Part shown: piece by piece, positions 51,247-60,606 of the stretch | Layout: each line of letters starts with the position of its first letter | How positions within the stretch are numbered: position 1 is the first letter of the stretch | Origin: Streptomyces sp. NBC_01217 | GTDB taxonomy: Bacteria; Actinomycetota; Actinomycetes; Streptomycetales; Streptomycetaceae | Direction: 5' to 3' | Assembly (NCBI RefSeq): GCF_035994185.1 | Contig: NZ_CP108538.1 | Coordinates: 7,629,501-7,693,500, forward strand | DNA: 64,000 nt | Notes under the pieces: model-generated | Databases searched by the model: none | What the model was told of the DNA's origin: nothing | The model's input: only the letters and a program-made list of their open reading frames with translations | Made by a program: the position numbers and the translations under genes

Positions 51247-52260
51247 GTGGCAAGGGTTCGGACAGGGGTACGTGCGATGGGCGCCGTGCTTGCGGCGGTG
51301 CTCGGGGCTTCCCTCGTGGGATGCAGCAGCACCGGCGGCAAGCGGGCGGAGGAGCGCGCGGCCCGGGCCGCCGCCGAGGGCCGGTCCGCGGTGGACACGC
51401 CCCGCTGGACCTTCGCCATGGTCACCCACTCGGGCGACGGCGACACCTTCTGGGACATCGTCCAGCGGGGCGCCGAGCAGGCCGCCGTCAAGGACAACAT
51501 CAAGTTCCTGTACTCGCACAACGACGAGGCGCAGCAGCAGGCCCAGCTCGTCCAGGCCGCCATCGACCAGAAGGTCGACGGGCTGATCGTCACCCTCGCC
51601 AAGCCCGACGCGATGAAGGACGTCGTCGCCAAGGCCACCAGGGCCGGAATCCCGGTGATCACGGTGAACTCGGGCTCCGCGGAGTCCAAGCGGTTCGGCG
51701 CGCTCACCCACATCGGCCAGGACGAGTCCATCGCGGGCGAGGCCGTCGGCGAGGAGCTCAACGCACGGGGCCGCAAGAAGGCTCTGTGCATCCTGCACGA
51801 GCAGGGCAACGTGGGCCACGAACAGCGCTGCGCCGGAGCGGGGAAGACGTTCGACGGACAGATGCAGAACCTGTACGTCGAAGGCACCAACATGCCCGAC
51901 GTCCAGGCGTCCATCGAGGCCAAGCTCCAGGCCGACAAGGACATCGACGCGGTCGTCACCCTCGGTGCGCCGTTCGCCGACGCCGCCGTCAAGGCCAAGC
52001 GGACCGCGGGCAGCAAGGCCGAGATCGACACCTTCGACCTGAACGCCAAGGTCGCCACGGCCCTTGAGGACAAGACCCTCGGCTTCGCCGTCGACCAGCA
52101 GCCCTACCTCCAGGGGTACGAGGCCGTGGACCTGCTCTGGCTCTACCGCTACAACGGCAATGTGCTCGGCGGCGGCCGCCCGGTCCTCACCGGACCGCAG
52201 ATCATCACCTCGAAGGACGCCGCCGAGCTGGCGGAATACACGAAGCGGGGGACCCGATGA
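51247..52260 (+). CDS. Sugar ABC transporter substrate-binding lipoprotein 2
   Basis: A 337-residue paralogue of the preceding protein, with about two thirds identical residues in the mature region by eye (for example [49 protein letters not shown]). The signal differs, with lipobox SLVGCSS. GTG 51247 has AAGGG upstream. Its stop overlaps the permease start by four bases (ATGA), so this copy is the one coupled to the transporter. Confidence 0.92.
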   Translation: MARVRTGVRAMGAVLAAVLGASLVGCSSTGGKRAEERAARAAAEGRSAVDTPRWTFAMVTHSGDGDTFWDIVQRGAEQAAVKDNIKFLYSHNDEAQQQAQLVQAAIDQKVDGLIVTLAKPDAMKDVVAKATRAGIPVITVNSGSAESKRFGALTHIGQDESIAGEAVGEELNARGRKKALCILHEQGNVGHEQRCAGAGKTFDGQMQNLYVEGTNMPDVQASIEAKLQADKDIDAVVTLGAPFADAAVKAKRTAGSKAEIDTFDLNAKVATALEDKTLGFAVDQQPYLQGYEAVDLLWLYRYNGNVLGGGRPVLTGPQIITSKDAAELAEYTKRGTR

Positions 52261-53309
52261 GCACGATCGCCGGACCACCCGCCCAGGCCGGGACCGACGA
52301 GCGGCTGCTGCGCACCTCGACGCTGCGCGGACTCCTCGGCCGCCCCGAGCTGGGCTCGGTCGTCGGCGCCGCGGCCGTCTTCATCTTCTTCTCGATCGTC
52401 GCCGACAGCTTCCTGCGCGCCTCCAGCCTCGGCACGGTGCTGTACGCGGCCTCCACCATCGGGATCATGGCCGCGCCGGTGGCGCTGCTGATGATCGGCG
52501 GCGAGTTCGACCTCTCCGCCGGTGTGCTGGTCACCAGCTCCGCGCTGATCTCGTCGATGTTCAGCTACCAGATGACGGCCAACGTCTGGGTCGGCGTCCT
52601 GGTGTCGTTGCTGGTCACACTGGCCATCGGGGCGTTCAACGGCTTCATGCTGACCCGTACCAAACTGCCCAGCTTCATCATCACGCTCGGTACGTTCCTG
52701 ATGCTGACCGGCCTCAACCTGGGCTTCACCAAGCTGATCAGCGACACCGTCTCGACGAAGACCATCGCCGACATGGAGGGCTTCGACTCGGCCCGTCGGG
52801 TCTTCGCCTCGCAGTGGACCATCGGCGGCGTCGAGTTCAAGGTCACCATCCTGTGGTGGGCCGCGCTCGTCGCGATCGCCACCTGGATCCTGCTCCGCAC
52901 CCGCTTCGGCAACTGGATCTTCGCGGTCGGCGGCGAGGCCGGCGCGGCCCGCGCGGTCGGCGTCCCGGTGATCCGCACCAAGATCGGGCTCTACCTCGGG
53001 GTCGCCTTCGCCGCCTGGGTCTCCGGGCAGCATCTGCTGTTCTCGTTCGACGTGGTGCAGTCCGGCGAGGGCGTCGGCAACGAGCTGATCTACATCATCG
53101 CTGCCGTCATCGGCGGCTGTCTGATCACCGGTGGTTACGGCTCCGCCATCGGCTCCGCGGTCGGTGCCTTCATCTTCGGCATGACCAGCAAGGGCATCGT
53201 GTACGCGGAGTGGAACCCGGACTGGTTCAAGTTCTTCCTCGGAGCCATGCTGCTCCTGGCCACCCTGCTCAACGCATGGGTACGCAAGCGCGCGGAGGCG
53301 ACGAAATGA
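52257..53309 (+). CDS. Sugar ABC transporter permease
   Basis: A 350-residue BPD_transp_2 (RbsC/XylH-like) permease with 8-10 membrane helices. It includes the conserved [20 protein letters not shown] loop, [20 protein letters not shown] and a [19 protein letters not shown] cytoplasmic motif. Translation is coupled at both ends (ATGA overlaps with binding protein 2 and the ATPase). Confidence 0.93.
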   Translation: MSTIAGPPAQAGTDERLLRTSTLRGLLGRPELGSVVGAAAVFIFFSIVADSFLRASSLGTVLYAASTIGIMAAPVALLMIGGEFDLSAGVLVTSSALISSMFSYQMTANVWVGVLVSLLVTLAIGAFNGFMLTRTKLPSFIITLGTFLMLTGLNLGFTKLISDTVSTKTIADMEGFDSARRVFASQWTIGGVEFKVTILWWAALVAIATWILLRTRFGNWIFAVGGEAGAARAVGVPVIRTKIGLYLGVAFAAWVSGQHLLFSFDVVQSGEGVGNELIYIIAAVIGGCLITGGYGSAIGSAVGAFIFGMTSKGIVYAEWNPDWFKFFLGAMLLLATLLNAWVRKRAEATK

Positions 53310-54166
53310 CGGCCCCCCAGGCACCGGCCGGCCCGGAGACGCCCCACCGGGCGCTCGTCGAGCTGGACCACGTCAGCAAGTTCTACGGCAACATCAAGGC
53401 CCTGACGGACGTCTCGCTGGAGGTGCACGCGGGGGAGATCTCCTGTGTGCTCGGCGACAACGGCGCCGGCAAGTCCACCCTGATCAAGATCATCGCGGGA
53501 CTCCACCGGCACGACGCCGGGACCTTCCGCATCGAGGGCGAGGAGACCACCCTCGCCAACCCGCGCGACGCCCTCGACCGCGGCATCGCCACGGTCTACC
53601 AGGACCTGGCCGTCGTCCCCCTGATGCCGGTCTGGCGGAACTTCTTCCTCGGCTCCGAGCCGACCACCGGCGCGGGCCCCTTCAAGCGCCTCGACGTGCG
53701 GCTGATGCGCGAGACGACCCGCTCCGAGCTGCTGCGCATGGGCATCGACCTGCGCGACGTCGACCAGCCGATCGGCACGCTCTCCGGCGGTGAGCGCCAA
53801 TGCGTCGCCATCGCCCGGGCCGTCTACTTCGGCGCCAAGGTCCTCGTCCTGGACGAGCCCACCGCCGCGCTCGGCGTCAAGCAGTCCGGGGTCGTCCTCA
53901 AGTACGTCGCGGCCGCCCGCGACGCGGGTCTCGGCGTGGTCCTCATCACCCACAACCCGCACCACGCGTATCTCGTCGGTGACCGGTTCGTCCTGCTCAA
54001 GCGGGGCGCCATGGCCGGCAGCCACACCAGGGAGAGCATCACCCTGGACGAACTGACCCGCCAGATGGCGGGTGGCAGCGAGCTGGAGGAGCTCAGTCAC
54101 GAGCTGGAGCGGGCCCCCGGCCCGACCCACCTCGGCGGCCACCCGGTGACCGACGACCCCCGGTAG
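53306..54166 (+). CDS. Sugar ABC transporter ATP-binding protein (single domain)
   Basis: A 286-residue ATPase with one nucleotide-binding domain: Walker [12 protein letters not shown]-loop VYQDLAVVP, signature LSGGERQ, Walker [12 protein letters not shown], and H-loop ITHNPHHAY. Ribose-type ATPases usually have two fused domains; the one-domain form here (similar to FrcA) must work as a homodimer. Confidence 0.93.
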   Translation: MTAPQAPAGPETPHRALVELDHVSKFYGNIKALTDVSLEVHAGEISCVLGDNGAGKSTLIKIIAGLHRHDAGTFRIEGEETTLANPRDALDRGIATVYQDLAVVPLMPVWRNFFLGSEPTTGAGPFKRLDVRLMRETTRSELLRMGIDLRDVDQPIGTLSGGERQCVAIARAVYFGAKVLVLDEPTAALGVKQSGVVLKYVAAARDAGLGVVLITHNPHHAYLVGDRFVLLKRGAMAGSHTRESITLDELTRQMAGGSELEELSHELERAPGPTHLGGHPVTDDPR

Positions 54167-54295
54167 CCCCGGCCGGTCCCGGCCCCCGCGTACCCGGTCG
54201 GCCAGCCGCGGCGCCCCGGCAGTGGCAGAATCGAGCCAGACGGGCGCCGTCCGCCGCCGGGAGCACCGCCCCGGCCCTCCAACCCCGCAGGGACG

Positions 54296-55459
54296 ATGAG
54301 CACGTACCGCGACTTCACGCACCGCGGCTCCGCCCGCGCCACCGTCCTGCGGACCGTAGGCACCCGCGAGCGGCGCTCGCACCTCACGGCGCCACGGGTC
54401 CCCACCGTCGGCATCGACATCGGGGGCACGAAGGTGATGGCCGGCGTCGTCGACGCCGACGGCAACATCCTGGAGCAGCTGCGCGCCGAGACGCCGGACA
54501 AGTCCAAGAGCCCCAAGGTCGTCGAGGACACCATCGTGGAGCTGGTCCTGGACCTCTGCGACCGGCACGATGTGCACGCCGTGGGCATCGGCGCGGCGGG
54601 CTGGGTCGACGCGGACCGCTCCAAGGTGCTGTTCGCCCCGCACCTCGCCTGGCGCGACGAACCGCTGCGCGACGCCCTCGCCTCCCGCCTCGTCGTCCCC
54701 GTCATGGTCGACAACGACGCCAACACCGCCGCCTGGGCGGAGTGGCGCTTCGGAGCGGGCCGCGGCGAGGACCACCTCGTCATGATCACGCTCGGCACCG
54801 GCATCGGCGGCGCGATCCTGGAGGACGGTCAGGTCAAGCGCGGCAAGTACGGCGTCGCCGGTGAGTTCGGCCACATGCAGGTGGTGCCGGGCGGCCACCG
54901 CTGCCCCTGCGGGAACCGCGGCTGCTGGGAGCAGTACAGCTCCGGCAACGCCCTGGTCCGCGAGGCCAGGGAACTGGCCGCGGCCGACTCCCCGGTGGCA
55001 CACGGCATCATCGAGCGGGTCAAGGGGAACATCCCCGACATCACCGGACCGCTCATCACCGAACTCGCCCGCGAGGGCGATGCGATGTGCGTCGAGCTCC
55101 TCCAGGACATCGGGCAGTGGCTCGGCGTCGGCATCGCCAATCTGGCCGCCGCGCTCGACCCCTCCTGCTTCGTCATCGGAGGCGGCGTCAGCGCCGCCGA
55201 CGACCTGCTGATCGGCCCCGCCAGGGACGCCTTCAAACGCCACCTCACCGGCCGCGGCTACCGCCCCGAGGCCCGGATCGCAAAGGCGCAGCTCGGCCCG
55301 GAGGCAGGTATGGTCGGCGCCGCCGACCTCGCCCGGCTGGTCGCCCGCAGATTCCGCCGTACCAACCGCCGCCGCGTCGAGCGGTACGAGCGGTACGCGC
55401 AGATCTACGACCAGGCCACGAGCACCATCCGTAACACGCGCAACACCCGCACCTCCTAG
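54296..55459 (+). CDS. ROK-family sugar kinase
   Basis: A 387-residue kinase of the glucokinase-like ROK group. It has ATP motif VGIDIGGTKVMAGVVD near residue 37, catalytic-Asp motif MVDNDANTAAWAEWRFG, GTGIGGAILEDGQ, and the ROK zinc motif HRCPCGNRGCWEQYSSG. An unusual basic N-terminal extension of about 35 residues lacks the HTH of ROK repressors. It would phosphorylate the sugar imported by the upstream transporter. Confidence 0.9.
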   Translation: MSTYRDFTHRGSARATVLRTVGTRERRSHLTAPRVPTVGIDIGGTKVMAGVVDADGNILEQLRAETPDKSKSPKVVEDTIVELVLDLCDRHDVHAVGIGAAGWVDADRSKVLFAPHLAWRDEPLRDALASRLVVPVMVDNDANTAAWAEWRFGAGRGEDHLVMITLGTGIGGAILEDGQVKRGKYGVAGEFGHMQVVPGGHRCPCGNRGCWEQYSSGNALVREARELAAADSPVAHGIIERVKGNIPDITGPLITELAREGDAMCVELLQDIGQWLGVGIANLAAALDPSCFVIGGGVSAADDLLIGPARDAFKRHLTGRGYRPEARIAKAQLGPEAGMVGAADLARLVARRFRRTNRRRVERYERYAQIYDQATSTIRNTRNTRTS

Positions 55460-55473
55460 GGATCCCCAGAGAC

Positions 55474-56064
55474 ATGACCGCAGCCCAGCACCCCGTCCTG
55501 CCGCGCCAGTCCTCGCCGCCCGACGACGACAAGCCGACGCAGGACCGGCGCCGGGTGATCCGCCGCCGTCTGATCACGGCGACGATCATCGTGCTGCTCA
55601 TCGGCATTCCGGCCGGCTATCTGCTGATCTCCGCGGGGCAGAGCCGCCGCGCAGGCCAGAACAAGGAGGCCGAGGCCTCCGCCCAGGGGCTCAGGGAGGG
55701 CTGGCCGTCCCGGATGCAGCGCCGGATCTTCGAGCTGCCGATCCCCGGAAACGCCCTGGACATGCGGTACTACGAGACCAACAACTGGAAGGCCAGCCGG
55801 CTGTACGTGGAGTTCCGCACCACGTCCGCCGGGCTCGACCGGTTCCTGAGCCGGCTGGGCAGCGGGCGCGCCGCCCTGGAGACCGGCGAGGTCAGCGTCG
55901 GCACCCGCGATCAGAAGATCACGGGCTGGAGCTTCGGCCCCGGCGTCGAGTGGGCGGGCACCACACACACCAACAAGGACCCGCGGCCCACCCAGAACAT
56001 CACCGTGAACATGACCGATCCGATGAACCCTGTCGTGTACGTCGTGTCCGCGGCGACCCCCTGA
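55474..56064 (+). CDS. Membrane-anchored hypothetical protein
   Basis: A 196-residue protein with one transmembrane helix (LITATIIVLLIGIPAGYLLIS, about residues 33-53) after a basic, proline-rich cytoplasmic N-terminus. The extracellular part (RIFELPIPGNALDMRYYETNNWKASRLYVEF...PTQNITVNMTDPMNPVVYVV) resembles small actinobacterial surface proteins without assigned function. It follows the ROK gene by 14 bases and may be co-transcribed. Confidence 0.7.
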   Translation: MTAAQHPVLPRQSSPPDDDKPTQDRRRVIRRRLITATIIVLLIGIPAGYLLISAGQSRRAGQNKEAEASAQGLREGWPSRMQRRIFELPIPGNALDMRYYETNNWKASRLYVEFRTTSAGLDRFLSRLGSGRAALETGEVSVGTRDQKITGWSFGPGVEWAGTTHTNKDPRPTQNITVNMTDPMNPVVYVVSAATP

Positions 56065-56133
56065 CCGCAGGCCGGTACACCGCGCGCCGGGGGGCGTGGA
56101 GAACTGTCGTCGGGCACGGGGCGTGGTGGTGCC

Positions 56134-57981
56134 TCAGATGGTCGTGATACCGAAGCTCTTGAGCTTGCGGTACAACGACGAGCGGGCGATACCAAGGGCC
56201 GCGGCGGCCTGGAGGCGGTTCCCGTCGGCCTCGTGGAGAGCTTTGACGATCGCGTCGCGCTCGATGCTCTCCATCCCGGTGAGCCTGCGCCGGGCCGCGT
56301 TGTGGCAGTAGCCGGGCAGGTCCTCGGGCTGGATGTCGCCGACCGGACGCCGCAGCAGCGCGGCGGACAGGGCCTCCTCCAGCTGGGTGATGTTGCGGGG
56401 CCAGGAGTACCGGGCGATCACCCGCAGGGCGGCGGGGCCTACCCGGACGTCCCGATTCCCGGTGTTCTTCCGGCACACCTGTGCGGTGACGGCGGGGATG
56501 TCCTCGGTCCGGTGGCGCAGGGCTGGCACCGTCACGGCCTGCTGGAAGTGCACCAGGAGGTCGTGGAAGGGCAGATCGGAGTCCAGGCCGGCTTCGGACA
56601 GGGTGGCCGCCAGGTAGACCAGCCGGTCGCTGTCGGCCAGCGCCAGCAGGAAGGCGTTCAGCCGCTCCGCCGAGTCCGTCGACAACTGGTCGATGTTCCT
56701 GAGGATGTACAGGGTGGGGAGGGTGCTCGCTTCCAGGGCGACCTCCGCGTCGGTGTCGTGCGACAGGTCCGAGGCGTCGATGAGCAGGCTCCGCCCGCCG
56801 GGGTTGACCCGGTGGTAGGTCTCGGCGACGAGCGAGAACTTGCCGGTTCCGGTCTCTCCCATCACGAGGAGCGGCTCGTGGCGGGACAGGGCCGAAGCGA
56901 TCTCCCGGCAGGCACGGACCCACAGCGGCGACCGGCCGCTGCCGCTCAGCGTGGCGGAGCCGAGTGCCCGGGGCACGCTCAGCCCGTCGTCCCCGGCCGC
57001 CACGGTCAGCGCGGGCACGGCGTGCTCCGCGGGCGGCGGCTCCGGCTGCGTGGAGCCGTGCTCCGACACCAGGGAGACCTCCGCCACCAGACCGGCCACA
57101 TCGCTGCCGACCAGGACCCGGGTGCCCCGGATGCGGACGACCTTGCCGGTGCTCAGCTCGATCTGGTCCACGGCACGGTCGCGCCGGCCCATGAAGTGGC
57201 GCGTGTGGTCCTGGACGCTCTGCTGCTCCGCCGGGGTGAGCAGGCTCTGGGCGACGGCGTTGGCCATCACCACGGTGCCGCCGACGGCCATGACCGCCGT
57301 GCGGGTGCGGGTGTCGACGCGGATGAAGGCCTCGAACAGGGCCTGCTGGCAGTGGCTGCGGTCGCGCAGCAGATTGCGCTCGATGTCATGGGCGGCCGAC
57401 CTGACCAGTGAGTGCATCAGCGGACTGGAGTGCTCGGTCAGACAGCTGATGTCGAGGACCCCTTCGATGCGGCGGCTGATCGGGTCGCGGATGGGCGCTC
57501 CGGCGCAGGCGAACGGCTGCAGGCGCTCGTGGAAGTGCTCCGGCCCGACGATGTGGACCGGCAGGCCGGACTCGAAGACCGTCCCGACGCCGTTCGTGCC
57601 GATACCGCCCTCCGCGTACTCGAACCCGGGGGCGAACGACACGTTGTCGAGGAGCAGCCCGATCGTGCGCGAGGTGTCGACCCGGGTGAGCACCCGGGCC
57701 TTCCAGTCCGTCACGGCGATGCTCAGCGGGGTGTCCGCGGTGTCCTGGCTCAGCCGGTCGATGATCGGCCGCGCGCAGCGGACCAGCCGGGAGGAGGTGT
57801 CGAGATCGGCGAAGTACGTCGCCTGGGCGGTCTCCGCGTCCACGCCCGCACTGCGTGAACGCCGCCAGGAGGCGGCGACCACGGCCGGAACGGCGTCCGC
57901 CACGGCCGAACCCTCCGTGGCGGAGGTGAGGAACCCGGCCCGGGCCGCGGCTATCCGCAGCCTCTGATTTGCGACGTCCAT
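56134..57981 (-). CDS. AcoR-like activator with degenerate AAA+ domain
   Basis: A 615-residue regulator of the AcoR/AcxR type. It has an N-terminal GAF-like sensor (residues ~60-200: GGIGTNGVGTVFESGLPVHIVGPEHFHERLQPFACAGAPIRDP), a PAS-like segment, an AAA+ domain with Walker A GETGTGKFSLVAETYH, and a C-terminal Fis HTH (ERDAIVKALHEADGNRLQAAAALGIARSSLYRKLK). The GAFTGA loop that contacts sigma-54 is absent; streptomycetes lack sigma-54. It is divergent from the carboxylase-like operon and is its likely activator. Confidence 0.88.
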   Translation of the reverse strand: MDVANQRLRIAAARAGFLTSATEGSAVADAVPAVVAASWRRSRSAGVDAETAQATYFADLDTSSRLVRCARPIIDRLSQDTADTPLSIAVTDWKARVLTRVDTSRTIGLLLDNVSFAPGFEYAEGGIGTNGVGTVFESGLPVHIVGPEHFHERLQPFACAGAPIRDPISRRIEGVLDISCLTEHSSPLMHSLVRSAAHDIERNLLRDRSHCQQALFEAFIRVDTRTRTAVMAVGGTVVMANAVAQSLLTPAEQQSVQDHTRHFMGRRDRAVDQIELSTGKVVRIRGTRVLVGSDVAGLVAEVSLVSEHGSTQPEPPPAEHAVPALTVAAGDDGLSVPRALGSATLSGSGRSPLWVRACREIASALSRHEPLLVMGETGTGKFSLVAETYHRVNPGGRSLLIDASDLSHDTDAEVALEASTLPTLYILRNIDQLSTDSAERLNAFLLALADSDRLVYLAATLSEAGLDSDLPFHDLLVHFQQAVTVPALRHRTEDIPAVTAQVCRKNTGNRDVRVGPAALRVIARYSWPRNITQLEEALSAALLRRPVGDIQPEDLPGYCHNAARRRLTGMESIERDAIVKALHEADGNRLQAAAALGIARSSLYRKLKSFGITTI

Positions 57982-58083
57982 CTGACAGCCCTTCGGTTCC
58001 GGCCTTCAGCTCCGGGGGGAACAGATCGTCTCGCCGGGCCCCACCGCTGGGAAGAGGCGGCACCGAATCGGGTGCCGCCGGCG

Positions 58084-58119
58084 GTGTCCGAATCTGGGAC
58101 ACCCGCGTCGCTGGGACAC
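58084..58119. promoter_or_regulatory. TGTCC/GGGACA repeats in the carboxylase promoter region
   Basis: TGTCC-GAATCT-GGGACA is an inverted repeat, followed 17 bases on by a second GGGACAC in direct orientation. It lies 85-120 bases before the carboxylase operon and near the start of the divergent AcoR-like gene. Similar TGTCCC symmetry is common for AcoR-type regulators. Confidence 0.5.
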
Positions 58120-58203
58120 GGCGCACATTGGTCCACACGTTCTCCTGAGCCGCACAGGAGCTGAACCACCCACCATCCCTCGGAAAACGTTAGGGACCGC
58201 TCC

Positions 58204-60126
58204 ATGGAACGTCTGATCAACATCGATAACGGTGGGACGCTCACCGATATCTGTGTCTGGGACGGGCAGGACTTCACCTACACGAAGACGCTCACCACGC
58301 CGTTCGATCTGTCCAAGTGCCTGTTCGACGGCATCGCCAAGGCCTCTGTGAGCCAGTTCGGCGAGTCGGACCTGGAGGCGCTGCTGCACAGCACCAAGCA
58401 CATCCGTTACTCGACCACCCAGGGTACCAACGCCCTCGTGGAGCGCAAAGGACCGCGCATCGGCCTGATCACGGACGATCCGGCCGTCGTCGACGAGATG
58501 CGGGCCACCGGGAGCGAGGCCGCCCTCTTCGACGACCTCGTCGGCGCGCGCGTCGCGGTCGTCGACCCCCGCGCCGCCGACGAGGAGAGCCTCGCCTTCG
58601 ATCTCGTGCAGCGGGTCAACCGGCTGACGACCGACGGCGCCGCGCGCATCGTGGTCGCGGTCGGTGTTGCGGACGGCCGCGACGAGGCCCGGCTGCGCAG
58701 CATCCTGCTCCGCAAGTTCCCCCGCCACCTGCTGGGTTCGGTGCCGATCCTGTACGCGTGGGAGCTCACCGCCGACCGCCTGCGGCCCCGGCGGATCTGG
58801 TCGGGCGTGATCAACGCCTTCCTGCACCCGACGATGGAGCGCTTCCTCTACAACGCGGAGGACCGCCTGCGCTCGCACAGGGTCCGCAACCCGCTGCTCA
58901 TCTACCGCAACGACGGGGCCTCCTCACGGGTGGCCAAGTCGGTCGCGCTCAAGACCTACTCCTCGGGCCCCCGCGGCGGTCTGGAGGGCACCCGGGCGCT
59001 GGCCGAGGCCTACGGCCTCAGCCATGTGCTGATGATCGACGTGGGCGGGACGACCACCGATGTCGGATCGGTCAAGGACTTCGAGATCGCGGTGCAGCGC
59101 CGCGGCTCGGTCGGGGGCGTCCCGATCTCCTTCCCGATGAGCGACGTCCGCTCCGCCGGCGTCGGCGGCAGCTCGGTCATCGGCGTCGACGGCGGCCGGA
59201 TCGCCGTCGGCCCGGAGAGCGTCGGTGCCGCGCCGGGCCCGGCCTGCTTCGGCTTCGGCGGCAAGAGCGCCACCATCACCGACGTCAACCTCCTGCTGGG
59301 GGTGCTCGACCCGGACACCTACCTCGACGGCGGGTTCACGCTCGACGCCGAGCGCTCGAAGGCCGTCATCACGGCCACGGTCGCCGAGCCGCTGGGCATC
59401 GGCCTGGACGAGGCCCTGATCCGGATGGAGGCGGCCTACTTCGAGACGATGGCCGCCGCGTTCGCCGACAGTGTCGAGGACGAGACCGCCATCGCGGCCT
59501 TCGGCGGAGCCGGCCCGATGAGCGCCTGCGGCGCGGCAAGGCTCACCGGCGTGCGGACCGTGCTCGTCCCCAGGCTCGCCGCGGTCTTCTCCGCGTTCGG
59601 GATCAGCTTCTCCGACATCGGACAGAACTACGAGGTCGCCCTGCCCGACGCCTCGGCCGAAGGCGCCCGGGCGGTGCACGACGCCCTGCTGGAACGGGCC
59701 GAACGCGACATGTTCCAGGAGGGGCACGAGCTGGCCGCGTGCGAACTGACCTGGAGCGTCGCCGTCGAGGAGGACGACACGCTGGTGTCGGAGACGCCCT
59801 ACGTCCTCGGTGCCGCTCCCGCCGTCGGCCCCGGCCGGCACGGGTCCCTGAAGCTCAAGGTCACCGCCCCGCTGCCGCAGGCCGAGCTGGCCGACGACGA
59901 GGCGCTCACGCCCCGGCCGGCCGTCGCCTCGGGAACCCGCCGGGTGCGATCGAGCGCGAGCCGGGCCGACGAGGTCCCCGTCTACTCCCTGCTGAACCAG
60001 AAACCCGGTGCCACGGCCGAGGGGCCGGCGATCGTCGAGGGGCCCTTCTTCACCGCGCGCGTGCTGTCGGGCTGGCGGCTCGACGTCACCGCCGGGGGCG
60101 ACCTGATGCTCACGGATCTCAGCTGA
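58204..60126 (+). CDS. Hydantoinase A/oxoprolinase-type ATPase subunit (acetophenone/acetone carboxylase-like, subunit 1)
   Basis: A 640-residue actin-fold ATPase subunit. It has the phosphate-binding start LINIDNGGTLTDICVW, TTQGTNALVERKGPRIGLIT, LMIDVGGTTTDVGSV and AFGGAGPMSACGAA. The unusual DNGGTLTD replaces the canonical DxGGTFTD. ATP-dependent carboxylases of this family activate ketones or bicarbonate. It is the first of four same-strand genes whose sizes (640, 138, 708, >410) match the order of acetophenone carboxylase subunits as I remember them. Confidence 0.82.
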   Translation: MERLINIDNGGTLTDICVWDGQDFTYTKTLTTPFDLSKCLFDGIAKASVSQFGESDLEALLHSTKHIRYSTTQGTNALVERKGPRIGLITDDPAVVDEMRATGSEAALFDDLVGARVAVVDPRAADEESLAFDLVQRVNRLTTDGAARIVVAVGVADGRDEARLRSILLRKFPRHLLGSVPILYAWELTADRLRPRRIWSGVINAFLHPTMERFLYNAEDRLRSHRVRNPLLIYRNDGASSRVAKSVALKTYSSGPRGGLEGTRALAEAYGLSHVLMIDVGGTTTDVGSVKDFEIAVQRRGSVGGVPISFPMSDVRSAGVGGSSVIGVDGGRIAVGPESVGAAPGPACFGFGGKSATITDVNLLLGVLDPDTYLDGGFTLDAERSKAVITATVAEPLGIGLDEALIRMEAAYFETMAAAFADSVEDETAIAAFGGAGPMSACGAARLTGVRTVLVPRLAAVFSAFGISFSDIGQNYEVALPDASAEGARAVHDALLERAERDMFQEGHELAACELTWSVAVEEDDTLVSETPYVLGAAPAVGPGRHGSLKLKVTAPLPQAELADDEALTPRPAVASGTRRVRSSASRADEVPVYSLLNQKPGATAEGPAIVEGPFFTARVLSGWRLDVTAGGDLMLTDLS

Positions 60127-60162
60127 CCGCGGGTCACCCGCTCACGAAAGGCCAAGCGCACC

Positions 60163-60579
60163 ATGCGAATTCCGATGACCGAGTACCTGCTCATCGATCT
60201 GGACACCGAACGGTGGACGTGCAGGGTCTGCGACCACGACCTCGGTGACGCCCGTGGCAACTACAAGGAGGGGACGCTGGTCCACGACCGCGACCCCCGC
60301 GAGATCCACCAGCCGATCATCGACCCTGAGCGCTACGAGTTCACCTTCTCCCCGGACCCGGCGTACTGCCGCATCCTCGAGTTCTACTGCCCCGGCTGCG
60401 CCACCCAGCTGGAGACCGAGTACGTGCCGCCGGGCCACCCGCCGACGGTCGACATGCTCTGGGACATCGACTCCCTCCGCGCCCAGTGGGAAGCCCGCGC
60501 AACGGACCCGATGACGGCCGTCGCGTACGGCCCCGGCGAGGACGTCCAACGACACCTGAACGCCGCCGACTCCCACTGA
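60163..60579 (+). CDS. Small zinc-type carboxylase subunit (acetone/acetophenone carboxylase gamma-like)
   Basis: A 138-residue protein with two cysteine pairs, WTCRVCDHDLG and FYCPGCATQLETE, which can bind one zinc. It also has the family-typical NYKEGTLVHDRDPREIHQP and PPTVDMLWDID. Homologous gamma subunits are structural parts of acetone carboxylase and acetophenone carboxylase complexes. It lies between the two HyuA-like genes, as in the apc order. Confidence 0.82.
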   Translation: MRIPMTEYLLIDLDTERWTCRVCDHDLGDARGNYKEGTLVHDRDPREIHQPIIDPERYEFTFSPDPAYCRILEFYCPGCATQLETEYVPPGHPPTVDMLWDIDSLRAQWEARATDPMTAVAYGPGEDVQRHLNAADSH

Positions 60580-60606
60580 CGGCCGAGCTCGAAAGGAGAC
60601 TGTCCG

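Noticed and set aside
53135..55243. Long minus-strand open frame across the ATPase and ROK genes
   Set aside because: It spans two well-supported plus-strand genes and has no recognisable domain.
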